In this document: in pieces, positions 1 through 8,114 of the stretch
Numbering within the stretch: the first letter of the stretch is position 1
Layout: every line of letters begins with the position of its first letter
Assembly (NCBI GenBank): GCA_002343485.1
Contig: DDST01000176.1
Coordinates: 1 to 31,488 of the forward strand
DNA length: 31,488 nucleotides
From: Proteobacteria bacterium UBA2383
GTDB lineage: Bacteria; Pseudomonadota; Gammaproteobacteria; Competibacterales; Competibacteraceae
Reading direction: 5' to 3'
Translations under genes and position numbers: made by a program
Notes under the pieces: generated by a model
Told to the model about the DNA's origin: nothing
Database searches by the model: none
Seen by the model: only the letters and a program-made list of their open reading frames with translations

Positions 1-869
1 ACCCGGACAGCGGGTTGGATCATCCCGGCCAAGGCCATTATCCCCAATGCCTCGTCTCCACCGTTTATGATGTCTTCCGCCGTCTGCCCATCGCCCGAAC
101 CGTGCAATCGATCGCCCGCGCCAACGAGCGCGAAGAGGTCAAGGTTCTGTTGCCGCAGATCCCGCTCGGCGGGGTCTTGCGGTTCGATCGCGGCTACCCC
201 AGTTACGACCTCATCGACTACCTGCTGCACCGGTATCGGGGCTATTGGGTCATCCGCTGTCCCGCCGCCGCCACCTTTCCCGCCGTCGAAGCTTTCGGGC
301 AATCGGGGCAAACCGAGGCGACCCTCACCCTAATCCCGCCGACGGCCGAACCGATCGCGTTACGTGCCGTTCGTATGGCAAGTCCCGATGGCGAGCTCTC
401 GGTGCTCCTTACCAACCTGCATGATCGTGCTCGCTTTCCTGCTGCCGCCATCATCGCGCTCTATTTTCGACGCTGGGCGGTGGAAACCCATTACTGCGAC
501 GAGAAAACCTCCCTCGACATCCAAACCTTCCATAGCCAGACCGAAAACGGTGTTCGTCAGGAGTTGTTCGCCATTTTGATCATGGCCGTCATCGCTCGGC
601 TCTTGATGGTCTGGACGACCGATTCCGACCATCCGGCGCGAGCCGAACCCCAGTTCAAACATGCCATGATCACCCTGGCCGAAGAAGCCTTCGTCCTGAC
701 GCCAAAATGGCCTGCACTGGCCCTGCTGATATTCACCGAACTCCTCGATGAGATCGCTCGTGTGCGCTATGACCGACCCAAAACGCCACGACCCTCGCAA
801 CCCCGCGTATCAAAACAACCCATCAATAAATGGCAAGTCGATAAAGCCAAACAAATGGCGAAGGCTTAA
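1..869 (+). mobile_element. IS4-family insertion sequence, left part outside window
   Basis: The only part that can be assigned is the 3' portion of the transposase gene. The left end lies before the window. I could not place the right terminal inverted repeat, because its partner is not visible, so the true right border lies somewhere after 869. Confidence 0.6.
3..869 (+). CDS. IS4-family transposase, 5'-truncated by the window edge
   Basis: This is a DDE transposase that would catalyse cut-and-paste movement of its insertion sequence. The frame is open to the first bases of the window, so the gene starts upstream; the internal TTG at 15 is not the real start. Counting from that TTG, the second catalytic Asp is visible in LRFDRGYPSYD (about residues 56-66). 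The IS4 signature Y-x2-R-x3-E-x6-K is complete in YFRRWAVETHYCDEK (about residues 148-162) and holds the catalytic Glu. The first catalytic Asp is expected in the missing N-terminal part. The C-terminus is basic and ends at a TAA, as is usual for the family. No frameshift is seen in the visible part, so the element may be intact, but activity cannot be judged without its left half and its ends. Confidence 0.88.
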   Translation, partial: PDSGLDHPGQGHYPQCLVSTVYDVFRRLPIARTVQSIARANEREEVKVLLPQIPLGGVLRFDRGYPSYDLIDYLLHRYRGYWVIRCPAAATFPAVEAFGQSGQTEATLTLIPPTAEPIALRAVRMASPDGELSVLLTNLHDRARFPAAAIIALYFRRWAVETHYCDEKTSLDIQTFHSQTENGVRQELFAILIMAVIARLLMVWTTDSDHPARAEPQFKHAMITLAEEAFVLTPKWPALALLIFTELLDEIARVRYDRPKTPRPSQPRVSKQPINKWQVDKAKQMAKA

Positions 870-1415
870 TTCAACAGCATTGCCGCCTGACGCTGGGTCT
901 GGCCACGCAACATTGCCACCTGTTCAACGGAAAAGGACACGCATTCAAACGATGGATCAAACCTGTCACCGAAGCCCGGCTGGTTTTGTAAAAGGATGAG
1001 GCCAGCGATGGCTGATAGCCCTTAATCCAAAGGGCCCTTGTCTCGAAGAAAACTGTCCCGCTTCTAGCGCCACGGCGATAACCATTTAGATCCGTTCACA
1101 TTGGCCTCTCTCGAATCAATATGACCCGGCCAGCCTGGCTTACCGCTATCCGCTGGTTTTCGTGCAGGGTTTATGGCTCTTAAATCCACAGTCAAACGCG
1201 TCTCTTCACCGCCGCCAGAATGAGTCGATCTCCCAAGATCCCGTGGATGCGAAGCTGAACTGGTACTTAATTTGCGGTCGTCCGTTTCGTAAGCAGCGCT
1301 CCGGTGGTGCCTGAATGACCCGCCGGCCGTAACAGGTGATGGTTATCACCCACGATAAAAAGCCGCCGTGTTTGACAATCCACTGCTGTGTAATCAACCC
1401 ACGGGGACACAATTG
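870..1415. other. Intergenic stretch between IS4 transposase and secreted protein
   Basis: No convincing gene was found. It must contain the right end of the IS. A short reading frame in frame 2 (845-991, 48 codons, no start codon) runs past the transposase stop and ends at TAA 989-991. It reads plausibly, with a Lys/Arg-rich tail, and could be the end of an interrupted gene. A weak 6-bp stem lies at 1018-1035, with no T-run. No clear promoter for the downstream gene was recognised: a TTGACA at 1371-1376 has no well-spaced -10. Confidence 0.5.
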
Positions 1416-3626
1416 ATGCGATTAAAAACCTGCCGTCGACTATTCATCAGCCTGGCATTGTGGTTAGGCTCGCTGTCTGCATCGGTCTGGGCCGATGAAC
1501 TGCCCTTACGCATCCTGCTGGCCAACGATCCAGCCGCTAACTACGCCACGGACCAGCCCGCTGTTATCTTGTTCCAAAATTTCGTTGCCGGAGACAACAG
1601 CGAGGCAGCAATCAGCCATTGGGTAACGACCGCTTTCGGCGGTGAATTTTCCTATGCTCGTGACGCCAAATCCCTCATCCCCAGCGGCGTGATCAGCCGC
1701 TTCAGCATTATCAAACACGGGGTTTGGAACAATCTGGAAACCAAGGCGGGCGATGGCCGTTCGCTGTATGCCCATATCGATCTGCCCGGCAAAAAAGATT
1801 TGTGGGTCATCAATACCCATTTTTCTTTGGACCCCAAACAACGCTTAGCACAAGCCTATGATCTCCTGGATCACCTCGCCGTTGCAGTGCCTGAAAATGA
1901 CTATTTGCTGGTGGGTGGCCAACTCAATATCACCGGCATCGATGATCCTGCGCTGGCAGCCCTGCAGAAACTGCTTCAATTGGAAGGTCCACTGCTCATC
2001 AAGCAGGAAGACGGTGAGGTATATAACTGGCTTCTGACCGATGCCGATTTGGCGCAATACCAAGATGCCGCGCCCCAGAAAAACAAAGCGGCCGCAAAAA
2101 ATCTGGATCTGGGCAATTTACAACGCAACTTGTACCGGTTGATCAAGAATTATCGCCTCGATCTCTCCGGCTTTTTTCAACCACCACCGCCGGTCACTCT
2201 GGAAAATGCCGTCACGGTTGACGGTTCGGTCTCGCCCGTTCTGGCACGCAACCTCAACGAGTACCGGTTTACGCCAGCATTTCCCGCCCTGGAGAGTTTA
2301 CATATCGAAATGGAAAGCGCCGGTCCCGGCGACGCCGATTTGCAACTGGCCTATTGGTCGTATTCGTCCAACAGCTGGGTGTTCTATGCCAATCGCGCCA
2401 CACCTGGCACCAGCGATGAAAGCATCACGATTACCGATCGCAATCTGCTGAATCGCGAGTGGCGGATTATCGTGCAATACAGCGCCGGTTCGGTGGTTCC
2501 CTATCGCGTGCGAGCCTTTGCGGTCTACGATTTGCAGAATTTGCACAACCTGCTTCATCCTTCCCATACGGGTGCTACGCCGCCGCCAGGCGCCGTCACC
2601 AGCGCGCCTTGGCAGAATGTCCAGCCTGGCGGCTGGCAGTTCTACGCCTTCAACGTGCCAGCGAACGCCGCCGGTTTACAGATCGAAGCCGAACGCACCC
2701 ACGGTGGCCCCGTGCATCTCTACGTGCAAAAAGATTCGCCACCCTGGTTCAATAACGCGTTGTTCCAGATTCAAAACAATGACATCGTTCATACGCTATC
2801 CATCGATGGGACCAGCAATCCGCCGCTGACCGCCGGCCGATGGTATGTTGGCATCCAGGCTCCGGGACCCCAGGACACCGGCTTTGAGTTGACCACGACC
2901 TTATCCTGCTGCGCCGGTGCGCCAACCGTTACCGGTGACATTCCGCTTGCCAACGGGGTGCCGGTCACCGGTTCGGTCTGGTTTGGAGATTGGCAGTATT
3001 ACACCCTCAATCTACCGGTGAACGCCACCCGCCTGGAAATCACGCTCACTGGCAACGGACCCGGCGACGGTGATCTCTATTACGATGGCAGCCAGCGGCC
3101 TACCCTGAGAACGACAACGACATCCAGCCGGCAGCGGGGACGTACTCAGGAGCATCTCGCGTACAACCTGGGTTCTCCATGGGCAATCCTGCCCGGCCCG
3201 TGGCCCCATCCCGTGTACATTGGCGTATACGGATACAGCGCTGCGGCCTATGAGGTAACCGCCACTTGGTCGGATGGCCTCACGACACAGACACTGCCCA
3301 GCGGCGAGCAGGTATTTTCCATGCAAAACATCTACGTATATGACGCCGATCCTTTAGTTTTCGCCATCCAGGTACCGGCTGGCACCCGCTATAGCAATCT
3401 GCGGATAACGGCTCAGACACCTGATGACATCGCGCTTTATGTGCGGCGAGACATTCCGCCGGACAAATACACGTTCGACTTCAGCGCAGGCGGAACCAAT
3501 GCTCCCGAGGTTATGGTCACCGGCGCCACCAACCCTTCGTTGACTGCTGGCACCTGGTGGTTTGCCGTGTACAGCAATAACCAGCGCAGCAGCATTACTC
3601 AATTACGAGCCGAGCTGCGTCCGTAA
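1416..3626 (+). CDS. Exported protein: degenerate EEP-nuclease/phosphatase-like domain plus four PPC-like repeats
   Basis: The start at ATG 1416 is preferred over the in-frame GTG at 1368 because it begins a clean Sec signal peptide (basic MRLKTCRR, hydrophobic core, AxA-type site near SVWA, residues 24-27) and has GGGGAC upstream. Residues about 29-270 resemble the endonuclease/exonuclease/phosphatase fold: LLAND (about 34-38), an SRFSII strand (94-99), NTHFSLDP (133-140, the conserved TH) and LLVGGQLN (164-171, in the position of GGDFN). The catalytic acids appear lost: the usual QE is QN at 54-55, the GDxN Asp is Gln169, and no C-terminal SDH motif is seen. Four beta-rich units follow (about 275-385, 400-505, 515-625, 630-736), each with a GxWxFYAFNVP-like start and an AGxWWFAVY-like end, resembling bacterial pre-peptidase C-terminal (PPC) domains. 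The product is probably a secreted or periplasmic binding protein or pseudo-enzyme; the ligand is unknown. Confidence 0.75.
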   Translation: MRLKTCRRLFISLALWLGSLSASVWADELPLRILLANDPAANYATDQPAVILFQNFVAGDNSEAAISHWVTTAFGGEFSYARDAKSLIPSGVISRFSIIKHGVWNNLETKAGDGRSLYAHIDLPGKKDLWVINTHFSLDPKQRLAQAYDLLDHLAVAVPENDYLLVGGQLNITGIDDPALAALQKLLQLEGPLLIKQEDGEVYNWLLTDADLAQYQDAAPQKNKAAAKNLDLGNLQRNLYRLIKNYRLDLSGFFQPPPPVTLENAVTVDGSVSPVLARNLNEYRFTPAFPALESLHIEMESAGPGDADLQLAYWSYSSNSWVFYANRATPGTSDESITITDRNLLNREWRIIVQYSAGSVVPYRVRAFAVYDLQNLHNLLHPSHTGATPPPGAVTSAPWQNVQPGGWQFYAFNVPANAAGLQIEAERTHGGPVHLYVQKDSPPWFNNALFQIQNNDIVHTLSIDGTSNPPLTAGRWYVGIQAPGPQDTGFELTTTLSCCAGAPTVTGDIPLANGVPVTGSVWFGDWQYYTLNLPVNATRLEITLTGNGPGDGDLYYDGSQRPTLRTTTTSSRQRGRTQEHLAYNLGSPWAILPGPWPHPVYIGVYGYSAAAYEVTATWSDGLTTQTLPSGEQVFSMQNIYVYDADPLVFAIQVPAGTRYSNLRITAQTPDDIALYVRRDIPPDKYTFDFSAGGTNAPEVMVTGATNPSLTAGTWWFAVYSNNQRSSITQLRAELRP

Positions 3627-3681
3627 TCCGCCATATCAACCGGCAGCGAGGTCCGGGCGATCGGACCTCAAGGAGGTTCTC

Positions 3682-4359
3682 ATGAAACTCTTCGGCCACG
3701 AAGCGATGAGCCGGGAAGCACTTGCCCAATTCGTAAAGGGGTTACCCCCTAACCTCAAATTTCTCGGTCCTTTGCTGACTGAGCATACCGTTCATCATGC
3801 GCTCAATCGCGATGTACTCGATGTGATCACGGCGGGCCATGGGCGCTCAGGCGGACAAAAACACCATTTCATGCGGGCTGGCGGTCAAACCGAACGGCAA
3901 GCTTACGAGCTGGGCAAGCGATGGATTGCCCACAATGGCAAAGAAGCCGCCATCAGCCTGCGAAAACTGCTCAAGCTCGGCTCAACCCGGAACTTTAATC
4001 AGAATTTCATTGCGGGACCATTAGGATACGCTTTCCATGCGCTTCAGGATTCGTATGCTCCAGCCCATGTGACCCGCATGAAGAGAGGAATGGATTTTGT
4101 GATCACTCATGTTCATGTTTACGATGAAAAAAATAAGACAGCCCATGATTCATGGCCTGGCCACGATGCTTTGGATCAGAAAGCCTCGGTCAATTGGCAA
4201 AACCCTTTGGGCCAGGAAGCAGTAGCGGCTTGCCGTGAATTGACCAAGATCATGGTGGTCTCGGCACTGGAGAAGGCGGATGCGGGTTTTGAGCAACGCT
4301 GGGCAAGCCTCTGGCGAACCTTCGTCTCAATCTTTCTGTGTGAGCAGCTCAGTGTTTAA
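3682..4359 (+). CDS. Zinc-dependent phospholipase C / S1-P1 nuclease-like protein
   Basis: The start at ATG 3682 is fixed by a perfect AGGAGG at 3671-3676, five bases upstream; the frame itself is open from further left. The 225-residue product contains a metal-site pattern like that of zinc phospholipase C: H119-x3-D123-x5-H129 in FHALQDSYAPAH, then H145-x3-E149. In the Bacillus cereus enzyme the corresponding ligands are spaced H118-x3-D122-x5-H128 and H142-x3-E146 (from memory). Earlier histidines (H35, H38, H39, H61, H62) could supply the remaining ligands. No signal peptide is visible, unlike secreted relatives, so it may act in the cytoplasm or leave by another route. It follows the EEP/PPC gene by 55 bases on the same strand and could be co-transcribed. 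The fold assignment is moderately sure; the substrate is unknown. Confidence 0.6.
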   Translation: MKLFGHEAMSREALAQFVKGLPPNLKFLGPLLTEHTVHHALNRDVLDVITAGHGRSGGQKHHFMRAGGQTERQAYELGKRWIAHNGKEAAISLRKLLKLGSTRNFNQNFIAGPLGYAFHALQDSYAPAHVTRMKRGMDFVITHVHVYDEKNKTAHDSWPGHDALDQKASVNWQNPLGQEAVAACRELTKIMVVSALEKADAGFEQRWASLWRTFVSIFLCEQLSV

Positions 4360-4443
4360 CGGCTCCCCTCAACGCACTTGATTCTCCAAGTAGAATGGCA
4401 ATCAATTGCTTGAAAACCGCATCGGTCTGCCTTGATACGGACA

Positions 4444-4462
4444 CACGCCAGATTATGGCGTG
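4444..4462. other. Perfect 7-bp inverted repeat (hairpin)
   Basis: CACGCCA and TGGCGTG are separated by GATTA. It lies between the phospholipase-like gene and the fru promoter. There is no T-run on either side, so it is not a classical intrinsic terminator. It could be an operator or a transcript-end stem. Confidence 0.5.
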
Positions 4463-4514
4463 CCGTCATTCACTTATTCCCTCTCAACGCCTCTTGGCCC
4501 CGGCAAATTTTTGC

Positions 4515-4543
4515 TTGACATTCAAAATGTAATCGTTTACAAA
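4515..4543 (+). promoter_or_regulatory. Sigma70-type promoter of the fru operon
   Basis: TTGACA at 4515-4520 and TACAAA at 4538-4543 are separated by 17 bases. Transcription would start near 4550, giving a leader of about 33 bases before the fruB ATG. The -10 region is covered by the LacI-type operator at 4528-4541, which predicts repression by steric blocking. Confidence 0.75.
4528..4541. promoter_or_regulatory. LacI/FruR-type operator over the fru promoter
   Basis: TGTAATCGTTTACA is a near-palindrome with the central CG typical of LacI/GalR-family sites. It overlaps the spacer and the -10 box. FruR/Cra-type repressors of fru operons recognise such sites and are released by fructose-1-phosphate or fructose-1,6-bisphosphate. 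No LacI-family gene lies in this window, so the regulator is inferred. Confidence 0.65.
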
Positions 4544-4582
4544 TTTATCGTATCAAAAAAGCAACCAACGTAATATATAAAT

Positions 4583-7084
4583 ATGAAAACGATTACTGAA
4601 TCTTGCATCCGTCTAGATGTTCGCGTGCAAAATAAAGATGCAGCGATCCAACACGCTGGGCAATTGCTGGTGAATGCCGGCTATATCGAACCCGCCTACA
4701 TCGACAGCTTGTTGAAACGCGAGCAGGCCGCTAATACTTTCCTCGGCAGCGGTGTCGCCATTCCGCACGGGATGCTCGAAGATCGCCATCTGATCCATCA
4801 CACCGGCATTGCCATTGTGCAAGTACCCGCCGGGGTGGAATGGAACGGCGGTCAAAAAGCCTATCTAGTGGTGGCCATCGCCGCCCAATCCGATGAACAC
4901 ATCGCGTTGCTGCGCCGTTTGACGCGATTGATGCAGCAACCCGAAGCGCTCGATACCCTGTTCCATGCCGAAAATCCGCTGGTACTGATGGCCGCGCTGA
5001 GCGACGCCACAGAGCAGATGCCGGTTGTGGCGGCACCGGTAGAACCCGCCGGGCCGGCTGATGCCGAAACCGGCTGGATCATGGATTATCCCAACGGTTT
5101 ACACGCACGTCCCGCAACACGCTGGGTCGAGACCGCCAAACGCTTCTCCTGCGAACTGCGCATCTACAAAGGCAGTGAATGTGCCGACGCCAAGGCGCTG
5201 ACCGGACTGCTGGCTTTAGGCGTAACGTGCGGTGACCCTCTGCGCTTGGCAGCTCGGGGCGCTGATGCACAACGAGCGTTGAAAGCCCTGCACAAAACAG
5301 TGCGCGGCTTATCCGCTGAAGAAAAAGCCGGCGCCGAACGCGCCCGTCGCAACGCCTTAACCACCCGGAAAACTGCACTGGAATGGACCCCCACGGGTTC
5401 ACCGGCCACCCTCTACGGCATCAGTGCCAGCCCCGGACTGGCAATCGGCAAACTCGTGCGCCACATCTCCCACCGCTTCCAGATCACTGACCAGCCCGGC
5501 GATGTCGTGACCGAAGGCGAAGCACTGGAACAGGCGCTATTGGCAGTTCGCGCCGGGCGTGAAGTGCTGGAGGCGCGCACCCGTCAGCGGTTGAGCGCCG
5601 CCGAAGCCGCCATTTTCGCTGCGCAGCGCGAACTGTTGGCCGACCCGATCCTGGTGCGCGATGCGTTGGCCACGATCATGCAGGGCCACGGTGCCGCCTG
5701 GTCCTGGCAACGGGCCTTGCGGGCACGGATCGAGAAACTGCAACAAGCCGCCGATCCCTTGCTGGCCGCCCGGGCACTGGATTTGCGCGATGCGGGCGAA
5801 CAAGTGCTAGTCCAATTGCTCGGTATCGAACGGCGGCAAATGGTGCTCACCGGGCCGTCGATTCTGGTTGCGGAAGATCTGACGCCTTCTGACACCTTGC
5901 AACTCGATACACGCCTGATCCGGGGATTGGCCACCAGCGTAGGCGGTCCGGCCTCACATACCGCGATTCTGGCGCGAACTTTAGGATTACCGGCCATCGT
6001 CGCGGCAGGTCCCGCACTACTGACTGCCCCGGAAGGGAGCCAGGCGATCATCGACGGCAGCAGTGGCTGTCTGTATCTGGACGTCAACGAGAAAGATCAA
6101 CAGCGCGCCGCCGAAGCGATCACCCGGCAGCAGGCTGCCCGTGAGGCATTACACGCCGTTCGTCACCAGCCAGCGGCCACCACCGACGGGCATACCGTGG
6201 AAATCGCTGCCAACGCCGCCAGCCCGAAGCAAGCAGCGGCGGCCCTCGATGCCGGTGCTGAAGGGATTGGTTTGATGCGCACCGAGTTTCTGTTTCTAGA
6301 ACGCGGCCATGCCCCAGACGAGGAAGAACAGTACCAGGTCTATCGCGAAATGACCGAAGTGCTGGCTGGACGGCGGTTGATCATCCGGGCGCTGGACATC
6401 GGCGGCGACAAACAGGTGCCTTATCTGAACCTGCCGCATGAAGAAAACCCATGCCTCGGGGTGCGCGGCGCACGGCTGCTGTTGCAGCGCCAGGATTTGC
6501 TATATGCCCAGTTGCGGGCGCTGTACCGCGCTGCGCAGCACGGTCCGTTGTGGATCCTGTTCCCAATGGTCACCCATCCTAGCGAGATCAAAGCGTTGCG
6601 TGAACATTGCGAACGCGCCCGCCAGCAGGTCCGTGGCCCTAAGCTCAAGCTCGGCATCATGGTGGAAATCCCAGCCGTGGCGATCATGGCGGACCGGTTC
6701 GCCGCCCAAGTGGATTTCTTCTCCATCGGCACCAACGACCTGACCCAATACACTCTGGCTATCGATCGTCAGCATCCAGAATTGGCCGCCCAAGCCGACA
6801 GCCTGCATCCGGCGGTACTGAATCTGATTGACGCCACGGTGCGCGGCGCGCAAACCGCCAGCCGTTCCGGCGGCAGCGGCTGGGCCGGGGTATGCGGCGG
6901 GCTGGCTGGCGATCCGCTGGGTGCGCGGATTTTGACCGGTCTTGGCGTCGATGAATTGAGCATGAGCGCTCAAGATATCGCGCCGGTGAAGGCTGCGTTG
7001 CGCGGCGAATCGTGGACGGCGATGCAGGAACTGGCCCAGCGCGCCTTGCGTGCTCACACGGCGGATGAGGTGCGCGCGCTATGA
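4583..7084 (+). CDS. fruB: Fructose-specific PTS multiphosphoryl transfer protein (EIIA-HPr-Enzyme I fusion)
   Basis: This protein carries phosphate from phosphoenolpyruvate to the fructose permease FruA. Three phosphotransfer modules lie in one 833-residue chain. Residues 1-145 are EIIA(Fru), with the phosphorylated His in AIPHG (His62). Residues about 163-250 are HPr, with His174 in GLHARPA. Residues about 275-833 are Enzyme I, with the active His459 in GGPASHTAILART, the PEP-binding LMRTEFLFL segment, DIGGDKQ, and the signature FFSIGTNDLTQYTLA. Escherichia coli FruB lacks the Enzyme I part; the full fusion is the form known from pseudomonads and xanthomonads, and it makes fructose transport independent of the general PTS. 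The Shine-Dalgarno is weak (AT-rich leader), and a second operator-like sequence overlaps the start codon. The stop overlaps the fruK start as ATGA, implying translational coupling. Confidence 0.97.
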   Translation: MKTITESCIRLDVRVQNKDAAIQHAGQLLVNAGYIEPAYIDSLLKREQAANTFLGSGVAIPHGMLEDRHLIHHTGIAIVQVPAGVEWNGGQKAYLVVAIAAQSDEHIALLRRLTRLMQQPEALDTLFHAENPLVLMAALSDATEQMPVVAAPVEPAGPADAETGWIMDYPNGLHARPATRWVETAKRFSCELRIYKGSECADAKALTGLLALGVTCGDPLRLAARGADAQRALKALHKTVRGLSAEEKAGAERARRNALTTRKTALEWTPTGSPATLYGISASPGLAIGKLVRHISHRFQITDQPGDVVTEGEALEQALLAVRAGREVLEARTRQRLSAAEAAIFAAQRELLADPILVRDALATIMQGHGAAWSWQRALRARIEKLQQAADPLLAARALDLRDAGEQVLVQLLGIERRQMVLTGPSILVAEDLTPSDTLQLDTRLIRGLATSVGGPASHTAILARTLGLPAIVAAGPALLTAPEGSQAIIDGSSGCLYLDVNEKDQQRAAEAITRQQAAREALHAVRHQPAATTDGHTVEIAANAASPKQAAAALDAGAEGIGLMRTEFLFLERGHAPDEEEQYQVYREMTEVLAGRRLIIRALDIGGDKQVPYLNLPHEENPCLGVRGARLLLQRQDLLYAQLRALYRAAQHGPLWILFPMVTHPSEIKALREHCERARQQVRGPKLKLGIMVEIPAVAIMADRFAAQVDFFSIGTNDLTQYTLAIDRQHPELAAQADSLHPAVLNLIDATVRGAQTASRSGGSGWAGVCGGLAGDPLGARILTGLGVDELSMSAQDIAPVKAALRGESWTAMQELAQRALRAHTADEVRAL
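4584..4597. promoter_or_regulatory. Possible second fru operator overlapping the fruB start codon
   Basis: TGAAAACGATTACT matches the reverse complement of the upstream operator (TGTAAACGATTACA) at 12 of 14 positions, including the central CG. Its centre is 56 bases from that of the first site. It encodes the first codons of fruB, so coincidence with coding sequence is possible. A repressor bound here would block elongation or form a loop with the first site. Confidence 0.4.
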
Positions 7085-8064
7085 ATCCCTTGCACTCTTT
7101 TACGCATCCTCCTCGTGTCGTCACCGTGGCCCTCAATCCAGCGCTGGACCAAACCATTGAAGTCGCCGGCCTGCAACCTGGCGCGGTCAATCGTGCCCTG
7201 CGCATGCGGATCGACGCTGGCGGCAAAGCGATCAATGTGGCGTCTTGCCTGTCGGATTCCGGCGTACACGCCGCCGTCGCGGGTCAACTGGGCCGCAGCA
7301 ACGCCGTGCTGTTTGAAGAATTATTTCAGCGCAAGAAGATCGCCAACCATTGTTGCTATCTCGATGGCCTGACCCGTGTCAATACCAAGCTGGCCGATAC
7401 CGTCACCGGCGAGACCACTGATCTCAACATGCCGGGGCCGGAATTCACGCCCGGCGCCGCAGCGGATTTACTGAACCAGGTACTGGAGCGGCTTGAACGG
7501 CTGGCGGAACACGTTGACTGGATCGTGCTGTCGGGCAGCCTGCCGCCAGGGATACCGGTCAATGCCTACGCGACCATCATCACAAGGATGCAGGCGGCAG
7601 GCATACCGGTCTTGCTGGACACCAGCGGTGCCCCGTTGAAAGCGGCACTGGCCACCGGCCCCCGGATGATCAAACCGAACCGGCATGAACTGGCTGAATT
7701 GCTGAACCGGCCGCTCGACAGTCTGGCATCGCTGGTGGCCGCCGGACGGGAAGTGTTGCATAGCTCGCCAGCGCCGGAATGGGCCGTGGTCTCGCTCGGC
7801 AGCGATGGCGCATTGTTTTTGACCCGCGAGCAGACGCTGCACGCCCATCCCTTGCCAGTAGCGGTCACCAGCACGGTGGGCGCGGGTGACGCCATGGTCG
7901 CTGGTCTGATCGCCGCCCGTCTCGAAGACCGGTCCTTGATCGAAACCGCGCAACTAGCCACCGCCTTTTCCGCCGCCAAGCTCACGCGGCGGGGACCTCA
8001 TTTACCCCCTCTAGCGGAAGTCCGCGCCTTGGCTGGGCATGTCACTGTATCGGTCATTGACTAA
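7081..8064 (+). CDS. fruK: 1-phosphofructokinase
   Basis: It phosphorylates the fructose-1-phosphate produced by FruA to fructose-1,6-bisphosphate with ATP. The 327-residue protein belongs to the PfkB/ribokinase family. The N-terminal VTVALNPALDQTIEV and the GGKAINVA motif (about residues 43-50) are typical of sugar-phosphate kinases of this group. The C-terminal signature TVGAGDAMVAGL (about 265-276) carries the catalytic Asp in GAGD. The start codon overlaps the fruB stop by 4 bases and no better start exists nearby, so translation is probably coupled to fruB. Fifty bases separate it from fruA. The length and motifs are normal for FruK, and the position between fruB and fruA argues against LacC or PfkB. 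Confidence 0.96.
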   Translation: MNPLHSFTHPPRVVTVALNPALDQTIEVAGLQPGAVNRALRMRIDAGGKAINVASCLSDSGVHAAVAGQLGRSNAVLFEELFQRKKIANHCCYLDGLTRVNTKLADTVTGETTDLNMPGPEFTPGAAADLLNQVLERLERLAEHVDWIVLSGSLPPGIPVNAYATIITRMQAAGIPVLLDTSGAPLKAALATGPRMIKPNRHELAELLNRPLDSLASLVAAGREVLHSSPAPEWAVVSLGSDGALFLTREQTLHAHPLPVAVTSTVGAGDAMVAGLIAARLEDRSLIETAQLATAFSAAKLTRRGPHLPPLAEVRALAGHVTVSVID

Positions 8065-8073
8065 AGCCACCCT

Positions 8074-8108
8074 CCTAATTCACTATGAAAAACAGAGAAT
8101 TAAGGTGA
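8074..8108 (+). promoter_or_regulatory. Inverted repeat covering the fruA ribosome-binding site
   Basis: CCTAATTC (8074-8081) can pair with GAATTAAGG (8097-8105) with one bulged base. The right arm contains most of the fruA Shine-Dalgarno AAGGTGA (8102-8108), six bases before the ATG. In RNA this could lower FruA synthesis relative to FruB and FruK. It is a structural inference only. Confidence 0.35.
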
Positions 8109-8114
8109 ATCACC

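Noticed and set aside
1018..1035. GCCCTT/AAGGGC hairpin after the transposase
   Set aside because: Only 6 bp with no T-run; expected by chance in a sequence of this size.
1368..1415. GTG at 1368 as start of the EEP/PPC protein
   Set aside because: It would add 16 residues ahead of a clean signal peptide; ATG 1416 with GGGGAC upstream is better.
6500..7235. Overlapping minus-strand frames across the end of fruB and start of fruK
   Set aside because: They are complements of well-supported coding sequence with Arg/Pro/Ala-rich composition typical of shadow frames.
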